Origin: Martinezella lusitana
GTDB lineage: Bacteria; Pseudomonadota; Alphaproteobacteria; Rhizobiales; Rhizobiaceae
NCBI RefSeq assembly: GCF_014207095.1
Contig: NZ_JACHBG010000008.1
Location: 62,001 to 126,000 of the forward strand
Direction: 5' to 3'
Length of the DNA stretch: 64,000 nucleotides
Of the stretch, positions 50,892 to 61,071 are shown in pieces; within the stretch, counting starts at the first letter, position 1, and each line of letters starts with the position of its first letter. A program made the position numbers and the translations under genes. Under the pieces are notes generated by a model. The model worked only from the letters and a program-made list of their open reading frames with translations. It was not told where the DNA came from and searched no databases.

Positions 50892-53633
50892 GTGAACGAA
50901 CGTATAAACACCAGCATCGATGCTTTCTCGGCCGCCGAGCTTGCCTCGGAGGAAAGCCGCGCTTCGGCAACTCCGATGATGGAGCAATATATCGAGATCA
51001 AGGCGAACAATCCCGGTTCGCTTTTGTTCTATCGCATGGGCGATTTCTACGAATTGTTCTTCGAGGACGCCATCGATGCGTCGCGCGCGCTTGGCATCAC
51101 GCTGACGAAGCGCGGCCAGCACATGGGGCAGGATATCCCGATGTGCGGCGTGCCCGTTCATGCCGCCGACGACTATCTGCAGAAGCTGATCGCGCTTGGC
51201 TTCCGCGTCGCCGTCTGCGAGCAGGTGGAAGACCCGGCCGAGGCGAAGAAGCGCGGCGGCAAATCGGTTGTTCGCCGCGACGTCGTGCGCCTGGTGACCC
51301 CAGGCACGATTACCGAAGAAAAACTGCTTTCGCCTTCGGAATCCAACTACCTGATGACGCTGACCCGCATTCGCGGTGGTGCCGAGCCGCAGCTTGCGCT
51401 CGCCTGGATCGATATCTCAACGGGTGTCTTTCGTCTCGCCGAGACGGAAGCTTCGCGACTGCTCGCCGATATCCTGCGCATCGATCCGAGAGAGCTGATC
51501 CTGCCGGATACGATGTTCCACGATCCGGAACTGAAGCCGATTTTCGATATTCTCGGGCGCACCGCTGTTCCGCAGCCGGCCGTGCTGTTCGACAGCGCCA
51601 GCGCTGAGGGGCGCATCACCCGTTACTTCGGCGTGTCGACGCTCGACGGTTTCGGCACCTTCAGTCGCGCCGAACTGGCAGCAGCTGCTGCTGCCATCGC
51701 CTATGTCGAAAAGACCCAGCTTGCCGAACGGCCGCCGCTCGGCCTGCCGGAGCGCGAAAGCGGCGCTTCGACACTCTTCATCGATCCCGCCACCCGCGCC
51801 AATCTCGAACTGGTGCGAACGCTTTCCGGCGATCGCAATGGTTCGCTCCTGAAGGCGATCGATCGCACCGTGACCGGCGGTGGCGCTCGCCTCCTCGCCG
51901 AACGGTTGATGTCGCCGCTTACCGATCCCCAGCGCATCAACGAACGTCTGGATTCGATCGGCTTCCTGGCTGACGAGCCATCACTTTCAAGCGATCTGCG
52001 AGCTGCCCTGAAGCATGTGCCCGATATGCCGCGCGCCTTGTCGCGCCTTGCGCTCGACCGCGGCGGCCCGCGTGATCTCTGGGCGATCCGTCAGGGATTG
52101 GCAGCCGCGACTGACGTTGCCCGCATGCTCGGAGCGGCGCTCCTGCCTGAGGAGTTGAAGGCAGCACTCACCGGGCTCAGCGCCTTGCCCGCCGATCTCG
52201 AAGCGATGCTCGCCGCGACCCTGGCCGACGAATTGCCCTTGCTGAAGCGTGACGGCGGCTTCCTGCGGGAAGGCGCGAATGCCGAGCTCGACGAAGTGCG
52301 GGCACTCCGCGACCAGTCGCGCCGCGTCATCGCCGGCCTGCAGCTGCAATATGCCGAGGAAACCGGTATCAAGTCGCTGAAGATCAAGCATAACAACGTG
52401 CTCGGTTATTTCATCGAAGTGACGGCCGGCAATGCCGGGCCGATGACGGATACGAGCGAAGCCAAGGCGCGCTTCATCCATCGCCAGACCATGGCGAATG
52501 CCATGCGCTTCACCACCACGGAACTCGCCGATCTCGAAAGCCGCATCGCCAATGCGGCCGACAAGGCGCTCGCCATCGAGCTCGAAGCCTTCGATCGCAT
52601 GGTCGCGGCCGTCGTGGCTGCGGCCGAGGCGATCAAGGCCGGTGCCCGTGCGCTCTCGGTGATCGACGTCGCGGCCGGACTGGCGCTGCTTGCCGAAGAG
52701 CAGGCCTATTGCCGGCCCGTCGTCGATGGCAGCCGAATGTTTGCGATCGAAGGCGGTCGCCATCCGGTGGTCGAGCAGGCATTGCGGCGTCAGGCCGGCG
52801 GCCCGTTCGTCGCCAACAATTGCGATCTCTCGCCGAAGTCCGACGGCAAGGACGGCGCTATCTGGCTGCTGACCGGCCCGAACATGGGCGGTAAATCGAC
52901 TTTTCTGCGCCAGAACGCGCTGATTGCCATTCTCGCGCAGATGGGCTCCTTCGTGCCCGCAGCATCAGCCCATATCGGCATTGTCGACCGCCTCTTCTCG
53001 CGCGTTGGCGCTTCTGACGATCTGGCGCGGGGACGATCGACCTTCATGGTCGAGATGGTCGAGACGGCGGCGATCCTCAATCAGGCGACCGAACGTTCCC
53101 TCGTCATCCTCGACGAGATCGGTCGCGGCACCGCGACCTTCGATGGCCTCTCCATAGCCTGGGCCGCCGTCGAGCATCTGCATGAGGCCAACCGCTGCCG
53201 TGGCCTCTTCGCCACGCATTTCCATGAGTTGACGGTTCTGTCGGAGAAGCTCGGCCGGCTTTCCAACGCTACCATGCGCGTCAAGGAATGGGATGGCGAC
53301 GTCATCTTCCTGCATGAGGTCGGGCCGGGGGCTGCCGACCGCTCCTATGGTATCCAGGTGGCGCGTCTCGCCGGCCTGCCGGCTTCCGTGGTGGCGCGTG
53401 CCCGCGACGTTCTGACGCGCCTCGAAGATGCGGACCGCAAGAATCCGGCAAGCCAACTCATCGATGATCTGCCTCTCTTCCAGGTCGCGGTTCGCCGCGA
53501 GGAGGCCGTCGGGCGGCGTGAGCCGTCAAAGGTCGAAGAGAGGTTGAAGACGCTCGACCTCGATGACCTTACGCCGCGAGCCGCCCTCGATGTGCTCTAC
53601 GAGCTGAAGAAAACCCTGAACAAAGCCGGCTGA
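50892..53633 (+). CDS. mutS: DNA mismatch repair protein MutS
   Basis: The 913-residue product recognises mismatches and small loops. The mismatch-reading Phe-x-Glu is in GDFYELFFEDA (about 50-60). The ATPase has Walker A GPNMGGKST (about 661-669), LVILDEIGRGTATFDGLSIA as Walker B and signature, and FATHFHEL. The GTG at 50892 gives a 27-residue extension typical of rhizobial MutS. It is divergent from maeB across 112 bases. MutS before glnD is the usual rhizobial order. Confidence 0.97.
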   Translation: MNERINTSIDAFSAAELASEESRASATPMMEQYIEIKANNPGSLLFYRMGDFYELFFEDAIDASRALGITLTKRGQHMGQDIPMCGVPVHAADDYLQKLIALGFRVAVCEQVEDPAEAKKRGGKSVVRRDVVRLVTPGTITEEKLLSPSESNYLMTLTRIRGGAEPQLALAWIDISTGVFRLAETEASRLLADILRIDPRELILPDTMFHDPELKPIFDILGRTAVPQPAVLFDSASAEGRITRYFGVSTLDGFGTFSRAELAAAAAAIAYVEKTQLAERPPLGLPERESGASTLFIDPATRANLELVRTLSGDRNGSLLKAIDRTVTGGGARLLAERLMSPLTDPQRINERLDSIGFLADEPSLSSDLRAALKHVPDMPRALSRLALDRGGPRDLWAIRQGLAAATDVARMLGAALLPEELKAALTGLSALPADLEAMLAATLADELPLLKRDGGFLREGANAELDEVRALRDQSRRVIAGLQLQYAEETGIKSLKIKHNNVLGYFIEVTAGNAGPMTDTSEAKARFIHRQTMANAMRFTTTELADLESRIANAADKALAIELEAFDRMVAAVVAAAEAIKAGARALSVIDVAAGLALLAEEQAYCRPVVDGSRMFAIEGGRHPVVEQALRRQAGGPFVANNCDLSPKSDGKDGAIWLLTGPNMGGKSTFLRQNALIAILAQMGSFVPAASAHIGIVDRLFSRVGASDDLARGRSTFMVEMVETAAILNQATERSLVILDEIGRGTATFDGLSIAWAAVEHLHEANRCRGLFATHFHELTVLSEKLGRLSNATMRVKEWDGDVIFLHEVGPGAADRSYGIQVARLAGLPASVVARARDVLTRLEDADRKNPASQLIDDLPLFQVAVRREEAVGRREPSKVEERLKTLDLDDLTPRAALDVLYELKKTLNKAG

Positions 53634-53660
53634 TCGAAGGCGACTTCCAAGGATAAAAGC

Positions 53661-53975
53661 ATGCATCTCGAAAATCTTCTCGCCGAAGTCCGGATTCTGG
53701 CCGAGCGCTTTTCTCCGATCGCCGCGCGCGGCAAGATCTGCGGCGAGGGCGAAGCACCGGATTGCGAGTCCGATCGCGGCCTTCTCAATATCACCTTGTC
53801 GTGTAGCCGCATTTCCGACATCTGTTCCAGCATTGCCAAGGCCGGTTACTGGGAGTGCGAGCGCGAAATGGTGATGCAGATCGGTGCCCAGTCGCGCAAC
53901 ATCCTTCATAGCTTGAACGAGCTTAGGCGGACGCTTGAGATGCCCAAAGTGGATTCAGACCTAAGGTCAATTTGA
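53661..53975 (+). CDS. Small hypothetical protein between mutS and glnD
   Basis: The 104-residue product is not recognised. It is helical and acidic, with four cysteines (CGEGEAPDCE, SCSRISDIC and YWEC) spaced unlike a simple zinc ribbon; no signal peptide or membrane segment is visible. A good AAGGAT site precedes the ATG, 27 bases after mutS, so it is probably co-transcribed with mutS. The last eight codons lie in a RIME-like repeat (VDSDLRSI), so the C-terminus has been altered by the repeat. Confidence 0.65.
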   Translation: MHLENLLAEVRILAERFSPIAARGKICGEGEAPDCESDRGLLNITLSCSRISDICSSIAKAGYWECEREMVMQIGAQSRNILHSLNELRRTLEMPKVDSDLRSI

Positions 53976-54060
53976 CTTGAAGTCTGAATCAATTTTGGAA
54001 TCAAGGAATTAGAGCATGATATCGGTCGAAAGCCGCTGACACCTTTCGGCATCATGCTCT
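53952..54060. repeat. Two-hairpin intergenic repeat, RIME-like (copy 3 of 3, reversed)
   Basis: Hairpin B, first here, has arms GATTCAGAC (53952-53960) and GTCTGAATC (53982-53990). Hairpin A has AGAGCATGAT (54011-54020) and ATCATGCTCT (54051-54060). Order and orientation are the reverse of the copies at 11449 and 21629. It overlaps the 3' end of the gene at 53661. Confidence 0.75.
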
Positions 54061-54222
54061 CGCCCTAAAACCGCCGATTTCTGCGTTGATTGCCGTCACG
54101 CTTCATCAACCTTGACCCGATAAAATGCCGAGATTGTCGGCTCGACGGGCTTGGCTCACGCCGGATGATGAATGCGGGCGCAGATTGCCTGTGTCAATCG
54201 CCCGGCAAAGAGGCTATAGCGC

Positions 54223-57138
54223 ATGCAGACAAAAGGACAGGCGCGCCGGCGGCGGCCCGCCGTCAAAGAACAGGAATCCGGTCGGCAGAGCATGGAAATG
54301 CATGACATCGATTTTCCGGCTGTTCTCGACGTTTCCGCACTTAGGGCGGAATGCGAGGCACTTGCCAAGCGCCATCTGGACAAGAACGATGAACGGTCAG
54401 CGCTGCTCGCTCTTCTGAAAAGGGCGAGCCAGGAAGGGCGCGAAGAGGCCCGGCGTCTACTGGATGCTCAGGGCGGCGGCCTGGATTGCGCGCACCGTAT
54501 ATCCTGGCTGCAGGACCAGATCATTACGGTTCTCTACGATTTCACGGTCCAGCACGTTTATCCGAAGCAGGCCGGCAGTTTCTCCGTCACAGCCGTTGGC
54601 GGCTATGGGCGCGATACGCTGGCGCCGGGTTCGGATATCGATCTTCTTTTTCTGTTCCACCCGAAGCCGGACGGCGAGACCCACAAGGCTGTCGAGTTCA
54701 TTCTCTACATGCTCTGGGACATGGGCTTCAAAGTCGGCCACGCCACGCGGACTGTCGAGGAGTGTATCCGTCAGGCCAAATCCGACATGACGGTGCGCAC
54801 CGCGGTTCTCGAAACCCGCTATATCTGCGGCAACGAGCCCCTGACCCGTGAGCTGCAGGCGCGTTTCGACAAGGAAATCGTCACCAATACCGGCCCGGAA
54901 TTCATCGCCGCCAAGCTTGCCGAGCGTGACGAGCGCCATCGCAAGGCCGGTGATACCCGCTATCTGGTCGAGCCGAACGTCAAGGAAGGCAAGGGCGGTC
55001 TGCGCGACCTGCACACGCTGTTCTGGATCTCTAAATATTATTACCATGTCCGCGATCCGGTCGAACTGGTGAAGCTCGGGGTCCTCTCGAAGCAGGAATA
55101 CCGCCTCTTCGAGAAGGCGGAGGATTTCCTCTGGGCCGTGCGTTGCCACATGCATTTCCTGACCGGCAAGGCGGAGGAGCGGCTCTCCTTCGATATCCAG
55201 CGCGATATCGCGGCAGCGCTCGACTATCACGCTCGCCCCGGCCTTTCCGCCGTCGAGCGCTTCATGAAGCACTACTTCCTTGTCGCCAAGGATGTCGGCG
55301 ATCTCACGCGCATCCTCTGCGCCGCGCTCGAGGACCAGCAGGCGAAGGCCACGCCGGGGCTTACCGGCGTCATCAGCCGCTTTGCCAATCGCTCGCGCAA
55401 GATCCCCGGCACCGTCGAATTCGTCGAGGATCGCGGCCGTATCGCGCTCGCCAATCCCGATGTCTTCAAGCGCGACCCTGTCAGCCTGATCCGGCTGTTT
55501 TTCGTCGCCGATATCAACGGGCTGGAATTCCACCCGGATGCCCTGAAGCGCGTCACGCGCTCGCTGAATCTGATCGACAACGATCTGCGCGAGAACGAGG
55601 AGGCGAACCGGCTTTTCCTTTCCATTCTGACGTCGAAACGCGATCCGGCCCTGATCCTCCGCCGCATGAACGAGGCCGGCGTGCTCGGCCGCTTCATCCC
55701 GGAATTTGGCAAGATCGTCTCGATGATGCAGTTCAACATGTATCACCACTATACGGTGGATGAGCATCTGATCCGCGCCGTCGAGGTGCTGTCGGAGATC
55801 GACAGGGGCAAGGTTGAGGATATCCATCCGCTGACCAACAAGCTGATGCCCGGCATCGAGGATCGTGACGCCCTCTATGTTGCAGTCCTTCTACACGATA
55901 TCGCCAAGGGCCGTGAAGAGGACCATTCGGAAGCCGGCGCCAAGGTGGCACGCAAGCTTTGCCCGCGCTTCGGTCTTTCGCCGAAGCAGACGGAGCTTGT
56001 GGTCTGGTTGATCGCCGAGCATCTCACAATGTCGATGGTCGCTCAGACCCGCGATTTGACGGACCGCAAGACGATCATCGATTTTGCCGACCGCGTGCAG
56101 TCGCTCGACCGGTTGAAGATGCTGCTGATCCTGACGGTCTGCGATATTCGCGCCGTCGGCCCCGGCGTCTGGAACGGCTGGAAGGGTCAGCTGCTGCGCA
56201 CCCTCTATTATGAGACCGAGCTGCTGCTGGCCGGCGGCTTCTCCGAAGTGTCGCGCAAGGAGCGCGCAGAGGCCGCTGCTCAGGCGCTCGACGAGGCGCT
56301 TGCCGACTGGAGCAGGAAGGACCGGGACAACTACGTCAAGCTGCACTATCAGCCCTATCTGCTATCGGTGCCGCTGGAAGATCAGGTTCGGCATACGAAG
56401 TTCATCCGTCAGACGGATAAAGCGGGCAAGGTGCTCGCCACCATGGTCCGCACCGACAGCTTCCATGCCATTACCGAGATCACCGTGCTCTCGCCCGACC
56501 ATCCGCGCCTGTTGACCGTCATCGCCGGCGCGTGCGCTGCGGCCGGCGCCAATATTGCCGACGCGCAGATCTTCACGACATCCGACGGCCGCGCTCTCGA
56601 CACCATCCATGTCAGCCGCGAATTTGCCGACGATGCCGACGAGCTGCGCCGTGCCGGCACCATCGGCAAGATGATCGAGGATGTGTTGGCCGGTCGCAAG
56701 CGGTTGCCGGAAGTCATTGCGACACGTTCGAAGAACCGGCGCAAGAACAAGGCCTTCGTCATCCCGCCATCGGTGATCATCACCAACAGCCTCTCCAACA
56801 AGTTCACGGTCATTGAGGTCGAATGTCTCGACCGCACCGGCCTCTTGTCGGAGATAACGGCCGTCCTCTCGGATCTGTCGCTCGATATTCAATCTGCCCG
56901 TATCACCACCTTTGGTGAGAAGGTGATCGACACCTTCTACGTCACCGATCTGGTCGGGCAGAAGATCGCCAACGAAAACAAGCGGGCCAACATTACCGCG
57001 CGCCTGAAGGCTGTGATGGCGGGTGAGGAGGACGAAATGCGCGAGCGCATGCCGTCCGGCATCATCGCGCCGGCCGCCACGCGTGCCGTTGCCGCCGAAA
57101 CCCCAGACACTGAAAAGAAAGCCGGTTCAGCCGTATGA
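54223..57138 (+). CDS. glnD: Bifunctional uridylyltransferase/uridylyl-removing enzyme GlnD
   Basis: The 971-residue product senses glutamine and adds or removes UMP on the PII proteins (GlnB, GlnK). It has a nucleotidyltransferase domain with GGYGRDTLAPGSDIDLLFL (from about 126), an HD hydrolase domain with His558-Asp559 in LLHDIAKGREEDHS, and two ACT domains (about 748-820, 861-940) that bind glutamine. The ATG at 54223 has GAGG nine bases upstream; an ATG at 54292 is an alternative. It overlaps murJ by four bases. A repeat element fills the upstream gap. Confidence 0.97.
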   Translation: MQTKGQARRRRPAVKEQESGRQSMEMHDIDFPAVLDVSALRAECEALAKRHLDKNDERSALLALLKRASQEGREEARRLLDAQGGGLDCAHRISWLQDQIITVLYDFTVQHVYPKQAGSFSVTAVGGYGRDTLAPGSDIDLLFLFHPKPDGETHKAVEFILYMLWDMGFKVGHATRTVEECIRQAKSDMTVRTAVLETRYICGNEPLTRELQARFDKEIVTNTGPEFIAAKLAERDERHRKAGDTRYLVEPNVKEGKGGLRDLHTLFWISKYYYHVRDPVELVKLGVLSKQEYRLFEKAEDFLWAVRCHMHFLTGKAEERLSFDIQRDIAAALDYHARPGLSAVERFMKHYFLVAKDVGDLTRILCAALEDQQAKATPGLTGVISRFANRSRKIPGTVEFVEDRGRIALANPDVFKRDPVSLIRLFFVADINGLEFHPDALKRVTRSLNLIDNDLRENEEANRLFLSILTSKRDPALILRRMNEAGVLGRFIPEFGKIVSMMQFNMYHHYTVDEHLIRAVEVLSEIDRGKVEDIHPLTNKLMPGIEDRDALYVAVLLHDIAKGREEDHSEAGAKVARKLCPRFGLSPKQTELVVWLIAEHLTMSMVAQTRDLTDRKTIIDFADRVQSLDRLKMLLILTVCDIRAVGPGVWNGWKGQLLRTLYYETELLLAGGFSEVSRKERAEAAAQALDEALADWSRKDRDNYVKLHYQPYLLSVPLEDQVRHTKFIRQTDKAGKVLATMVRTDSFHAITEITVLSPDHPRLLTVIAGACAAAGANIADAQIFTTSDGRALDTIHVSREFADDADELRRAGTIGKMIEDVLAGRKRLPEVIATRSKNRRKNKAFVIPPSVIITNSLSNKFTVIEVECLDRTGLLSEITAVLSDLSLDIQSARITTFGEKVIDTFYVTDLVGQKIANENKRANITARLKAVMAGEEDEMRERMPSGIIAPAATRAVAAETPDTEKKAGSAV

Positions 57139-58739
57139 GCCTAGTCAAGAAATTCATCACGGTCGGTGGCGCGACGCTCGGCAGCCGCATCTTCGGCTTT
57201 GCTCGCGAAACGCTGATGGCCGCAGCCCTCGGCACCGGCCCGATGGCTGACGTCTTCTACGCCGCCTTCCGCTTTCCGAATCTCTTCCGCCGCCTGTTTG
57301 CCGAGGGCGCCTTCAATGCCGCCTTCGTGCCGCTCTTTGCCAAGGAGATCGAGGCGAACGGTATCGAGGGCGCGAAACGCTTCTCGGAAGAGGTGTTCGG
57401 CGTTCTCTTCTCGGTCCTGTTCCTGATCACCGTCGTGATGGAACTGGGCATGCCGCTGATCGTGCGCTGGATCATCGCGCCCGGTTTTGCCGATGATCCA
57501 GACAAGTTCACGATCACGGTGCGCATGGCGGCCGTGATGTTCCCCTATCTCATGTGCATGTCGCTGACGGCGATGATGAGCGGCATGCTGAATTCGCTGC
57601 ATCATTTCTTCGCGGCGGCCGTGGCGCCCGTCTTCCTTAACGTCGTGATGATCGGCGCGCTGTTTTATTCGCTCTATTTCGGCGCTCTGCCGCTACAGAC
57701 CGCCTGGTATCTCTCCTGGGGCGTGCTTGTTGCGGGTGTCCTGCAATTGCTCGTCGTCTATATCGGCGTGCGGTTTGCCGGCATCAATATCGGTTTCCGC
57801 TGGCCGCACTTTACGCCGAACGTCAAGCGCCTGCTGATCCTCGCCATTCCGGCAGCCGTCACCGGCGGCATCACCCAGATCAATCAGATGATCGGCCAGG
57901 CGATTGCGTCGAGCCGCGAAGGCGCGATTGCAGCCCTGCAATATGCTGATCGCATCTATCAGCTGCCGCTCGGTGTTGTCGGCGTCGCCGTCGGTGTCGT
58001 GCTCCTGCCGGAGCTGGCGCGCGCCCTGAAGTCGGGTCATGTGAAGGAAGCCGGCAATCTGCAGAACCGCTCGATCGAATTCGTGCTGTTCCTGACCTTG
58101 CCGGCCGCCATGGCGCTCTGGGTTCTCTCTGACGATATCATCCGCGTGCTCTACGAGCGCCGCGCCTTCCATCAGGAAAACACCATCATCGTCGGCTCGA
58201 TCCTGGCGATCTACGGTTTGGGCTTGCCGGCCTTCGTGCTGATCAAGGCGCTGCAGCCGGGCTTCTATGCCCGCGAGGACACGAAGACGCCGATGCGCTT
58301 CTCCGCCGTCGCCGTCGCCACCAATTGCGCGATCGCGCTCAGCCTCTTCCCCTATCTTGGGGCGCCCGGCATCGCAGTCGCCGAGGCGACGGCCGGCTGG
58401 ATCAGCACGGTCCTGCTCTTCACGACGCTTTTGCGCCGGGGTCATCTTGCCTGGGAATGGGCCCTTGCCCGTCGCACCGCTCTGCTGCTCGTTGCGGCTG
58501 GCGTCATGACCGGAGTCATCATCTATCTCCAGCACCGCTGGGGAGAATATCTGGCGTCTGGCACAACTCTCGTCAGCAAGGTCAGCACGCTCGGCTTGCT
58601 GATCGCCATCGCCATGGCAGTCTATTTCGTTGTTGCCTTCCTGATCGGCGGCGCCGATCTCGGCATGATCCGCCGCAACATCAACCGCAAGCGTCCGGCA
58701 GCCGCCGCTCCCGATGCGAAGACGGTGAATGGCGAATGA
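57135..58739 (+). CDS. murJ: Lipid II flippase MurJ
   Basis: The 534-residue product moves lipid II across the inner membrane for peptidoglycan synthesis. It has about 14 membrane helices of the MOP superfamily. The conserved N-terminus ITVGGATLGSRIFGFARETL and the FPNLFRRLFAEGAFNAAFVP helix carry the arginines essential in MurJ. The start codon lies within the glnD stop (ATGA), as is usual in rhizobia. It leads to trpS after two small genes. Confidence 0.95.
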   Translation: MSLVKKFITVGGATLGSRIFGFARETLMAAALGTGPMADVFYAAFRFPNLFRRLFAEGAFNAAFVPLFAKEIEANGIEGAKRFSEEVFGVLFSVLFLITVVMELGMPLIVRWIIAPGFADDPDKFTITVRMAAVMFPYLMCMSLTAMMSGMLNSLHHFFAAAVAPVFLNVVMIGALFYSLYFGALPLQTAWYLSWGVLVAGVLQLLVVYIGVRFAGINIGFRWPHFTPNVKRLLILAIPAAVTGGITQINQMIGQAIASSREGAIAALQYADRIYQLPLGVVGVAVGVVLLPELARALKSGHVKEAGNLQNRSIEFVLFLTLPAAMALWVLSDDIIRVLYERRAFHQENTIIVGSILAIYGLGLPAFVLIKALQPGFYAREDTKTPMRFSAVAVATNCAIALSLFPYLGAPGIAVAEATAGWISTVLLFTTLLRRGHLAWEWALARRTALLLVAAGVMTGVIIYLQHRWGEYLASGTTLVSKVSTLGLLIAIAMAVYFVVAFLIGGADLGMIRRNINRKRPAAAAPDAKTVNGE

Positions 58740-58794
58740 GCAAGCCTCTTGGCGGCCCGACGCGGCAACCGAGCAGCAAGGAAGCCGTCGCCGC

Positions 58795-59259
58795 ATGAAG
58801 ATGCAGATTCATCTGCGTGAGGCACGCGAGGCCGATCTCACCGAGCTTGGCGAGCTGAAGTTTCGTGCGTCGGTCGCGTGGGGAGACTTTGTCGAGGAAC
58901 TGCAGAACTTGCCGGATGCACGGCAGGTCTCGCAGGAGCATCTGCCGCACATCATCGTCGCGGAGCTAGAGGGAACAATCGCGGGATTTGTAACCATACT
59001 GCCCGGAGATGATGCTTCTCAGGCTGAGTTGGAAGACCTCTTCGTAGCTCCCTCACTTTGGCGAAATGGCGTCGGAGCCCAGCTGCTGGCAGCAGCCGAA
59101 GCCCGTGCGGTAGTATTGGGAGCCGCTCGGATGCACGTCGTTGCCAATGAGAGGGCGCGCCTTTTTTATGAGGCTGCGGGTTATCGTCTGATTGGCATGG
59201 TCCAGACGGATTTCGCCTCGGCGCCGGAGCTGGCCAAGTCGCTTCGTCCGGTCCAATAA
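58795..59259 (+). CDS. GNAT family N-acetyltransferase
   Basis: The 154-residue product is a GNAT protein: IHLREAREADLTELGELKFR at the start, LEDLFVAPSLWRNGVGAQLL as the acetyl-CoA loop region, and ANERARLFYEAAGYRLIG as the C-terminal motif. The substrate is unknown. The start at 58795 (or 58801) is where family similarity begins; an earlier ATG at 58729 overlaps murJ. It sits between murJ and trpS, an addition to the conserved glnD-murJ-trpS order. Confidence 0.82.
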   Translation: MKMQIHLREAREADLTELGELKFRASVAWGDFVEELQNLPDARQVSQEHLPHIIVAELEGTIAGFVTILPGDDASQAELEDLFVAPSLWRNGVGAQLLAAAEARAVVLGAARMHVVANERARLFYEAAGYRLIGMVQTDFASAPELAKSLRPVQ

Positions 59260-59431
59260 AGGCGGTTCTCCGAAGCGTTTGCGGGCAGGATGCATCATCG
59301 CGCAGACCTTAAGAGCAAGAACACGATCAATCCGGTTTGCTGCGCGCGCGCTCTTTGTCCATAGTCGCCTGTCTGTGCTCTCTCCCTGCAAGCTCGGCGG
59401 GAGGTGATTTCATCACATGCGGAGTTATCCA

Positions 59432-59824
59432 ATGCCTCAGTCCCTCTTTCTGGTTGCCCTCGTCGTCGACGACTATGATCGTGCCAAGGCCTTCTATTGC
59501 GATTGCCTCGGTTTCGATTGTCTCCACGATGAGGTGCAGCCGACGGGCAAGCGCTGGGTCGTCGTCAGGCCGAAGGGCGCGGAAGGGGCGGCCTTATTGC
59601 TCGCCCAGGCGGCAGGCGACAGCCAGCGCGCCGCGATCGGCAACCAGACCGGCGGCCGCGTCGGCTTCTTTCTCAAGACCGATAATTTCGCCCGCGATCA
59701 CGCCGCGATGCTGGCCAAAGGCGTCAAGTTCCGGGAGGAGCCGCGCCATGAGGTCTATGGCACGGTGGCCGTCTTTGCCGATCCCTATGGCAACACCTGG
59801 GACCTGATCCAGCATTCTTCCTGA
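59432..59824 (+). CDS. VOC (glyoxalase-like) family protein
   Basis: The 130-residue product is one VOC domain: LFLVALVVDDYDRAKAFYCD, TGKRWVVVRPKGAEGAALLL, and VAVFADPYGNTWDLIQHS, the last close to extradiol-dioxygenase-like proteins of the YaeR/PhnB type. The first metal-ligand histidine of canonical glyoxalase is not obvious, so it may be a binding protein rather than an enzyme. The ATG at 59432 has GGAG seven bases upstream. Confidence 0.82.
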   Translation: MPQSLFLVALVVDDYDRAKAFYCDCLGFDCLHDEVQPTGKRWVVVRPKGAEGAALLLAQAAGDSQRAAIGNQTGGRVGFFLKTDNFARDHAAMLAKGVKFREEPRHEVYGTVAVFADPYGNTWDLIQHSS

Positions 59825-59934
59825 GGCTGTGGCACATAGCCTCTTGATCCCTGTCGATACCGCGTGCATAAGCCGCTCGAACCAAGGGTTGAGCGCCGCT
59901 CACCCGGGCCCTCCACAAGCCTTTTGAGGATGAC

Positions 59935-60999
59935 ATGACCGAATTCAAGCCGCTCGTATTCTCCGGCGTTCAGCCTACCGGCAACCTCCACCTCGGCAAC
60001 TATCTCGGCGCGATCCGCAAGTTCGTGGCCCTGCAGGCCAACAACGACTGCATCTATTGCGTCGTCGACATGCACGCGCTGACGGCTCAGCTCGTGCATG
60101 AGGACATGCCGAACCAGACGCGCTCGATCACCGCGGCCTTCCTCGCCGCCGGCATCGACCCGGAAAAGCATATCGTCTTCAATCAGTCGGCCGTGCCGGG
60201 CCATGCCGAGCTTGCCTGGATCTTCAACTGCGTTGCCCGCATCGGCTGGATGAACCGCATGACGCAGTTCAAGGACAAGGCCGGCAAGGACCGCGAGCAG
60301 GCCTCGCTCGGCCTCTACGCCTATCCGAGCCTGATGGCCGCAGACATCCTGCTTTATCGTGCCACGCATGTTCCTGTCGGAGACGACCAGAAGCAGCATC
60401 TGGAGCTGACCCGCGACATCGCCATGAAGTTCAATCTGGATTACATGGAGCATATCCGCCGCACAGGCTATGGCATCGACATCACCGTTGGCGATGAGCC
60501 GGTGCATGCCTATTTCCCGATGGTCGAGCCGCTGATCGATGGCCCGGCGCCGCGCGTCATGTCGCTGCGCGACGGCACCAAGAAGATGTCGAAGTCAGAC
60601 GCTTCCGACCTCTCGCGCATCAACCTGCTCGACGACGAGGAGAACATTTCCAAGAAGATCCGTAAGGCAAAGACCGATCCGGATGGCTTGCCGAGCGAAA
60701 TCGCCGGTCTTGCGGGCCGCCCGGAAGCCGACAATCTGGTCGGCATCTACGCAGCTCTTGCCGACAAGTCGAAGGCTGACGTTCTCGCGGAGTTCGGCGG
60801 CCAGCAGTTCTCGGTGTTCAAGCCGGCGCTGGTTGATCTTGCCGTGCACGCGCTCTCGCCGATCACGACGGAAATGCGTCGCCTGATGGCAGACCCGGGC
60901 CATATCGACGCCGTTCTGCGCGACGGCAGCGCCCGCGCTCGTGCCCGCGCCGACGTCACCATGAAGCAGGTTCGCGACATTATCGGCTTTCTCTATTGA
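59935..60999 (+). CDS. trpS: Tryptophanyl-tRNA synthetase
   Basis: The 354-residue product charges tRNA-Trp. It is a class I synthetase with the HIGH-equivalent HLGN (19-22, in PTGNLHLGNYLG) and KMSKS at 217-221. DQKQHLELTRDIAMKFN is a TrpRS landmark. Length and motifs are complete. It follows murJ with two small genes between them. Confidence 0.97.
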   Translation: MTEFKPLVFSGVQPTGNLHLGNYLGAIRKFVALQANNDCIYCVVDMHALTAQLVHEDMPNQTRSITAAFLAAGIDPEKHIVFNQSAVPGHAELAWIFNCVARIGWMNRMTQFKDKAGKDREQASLGLYAYPSLMAADILLYRATHVPVGDDQKQHLELTRDIAMKFNLDYMEHIRRTGYGIDITVGDEPVHAYFPMVEPLIDGPAPRVMSLRDGTKKMSKSDASDLSRINLLDDEENISKKIRKAKTDPDGLPSEIAGLAGRPEADNLVGIYAALADKSKADVLAEFGGQQFSVFKPALVDLAVHALSPITTEMRRLMADPGHIDAVLRDGSARARARADVTMKQVRDIIGFLY

Positions 61000-61071
61000 G
61001 ACTTTTGATATCTTATCGGTTGGCGCGTTACCTAAGTGGCGCGCCAAGACCAGCGAACGGATGGGCCGATT

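Noticed and set aside
61020..61047. Inverted repeat TTGGCGCG/CGCGCCAA after trpS as a terminator
   Set aside because: It has no T-tail. It may weakly end transcription, but it is not typical, so it was used only as an argument against the GTG at 61036 as the PhzF start.
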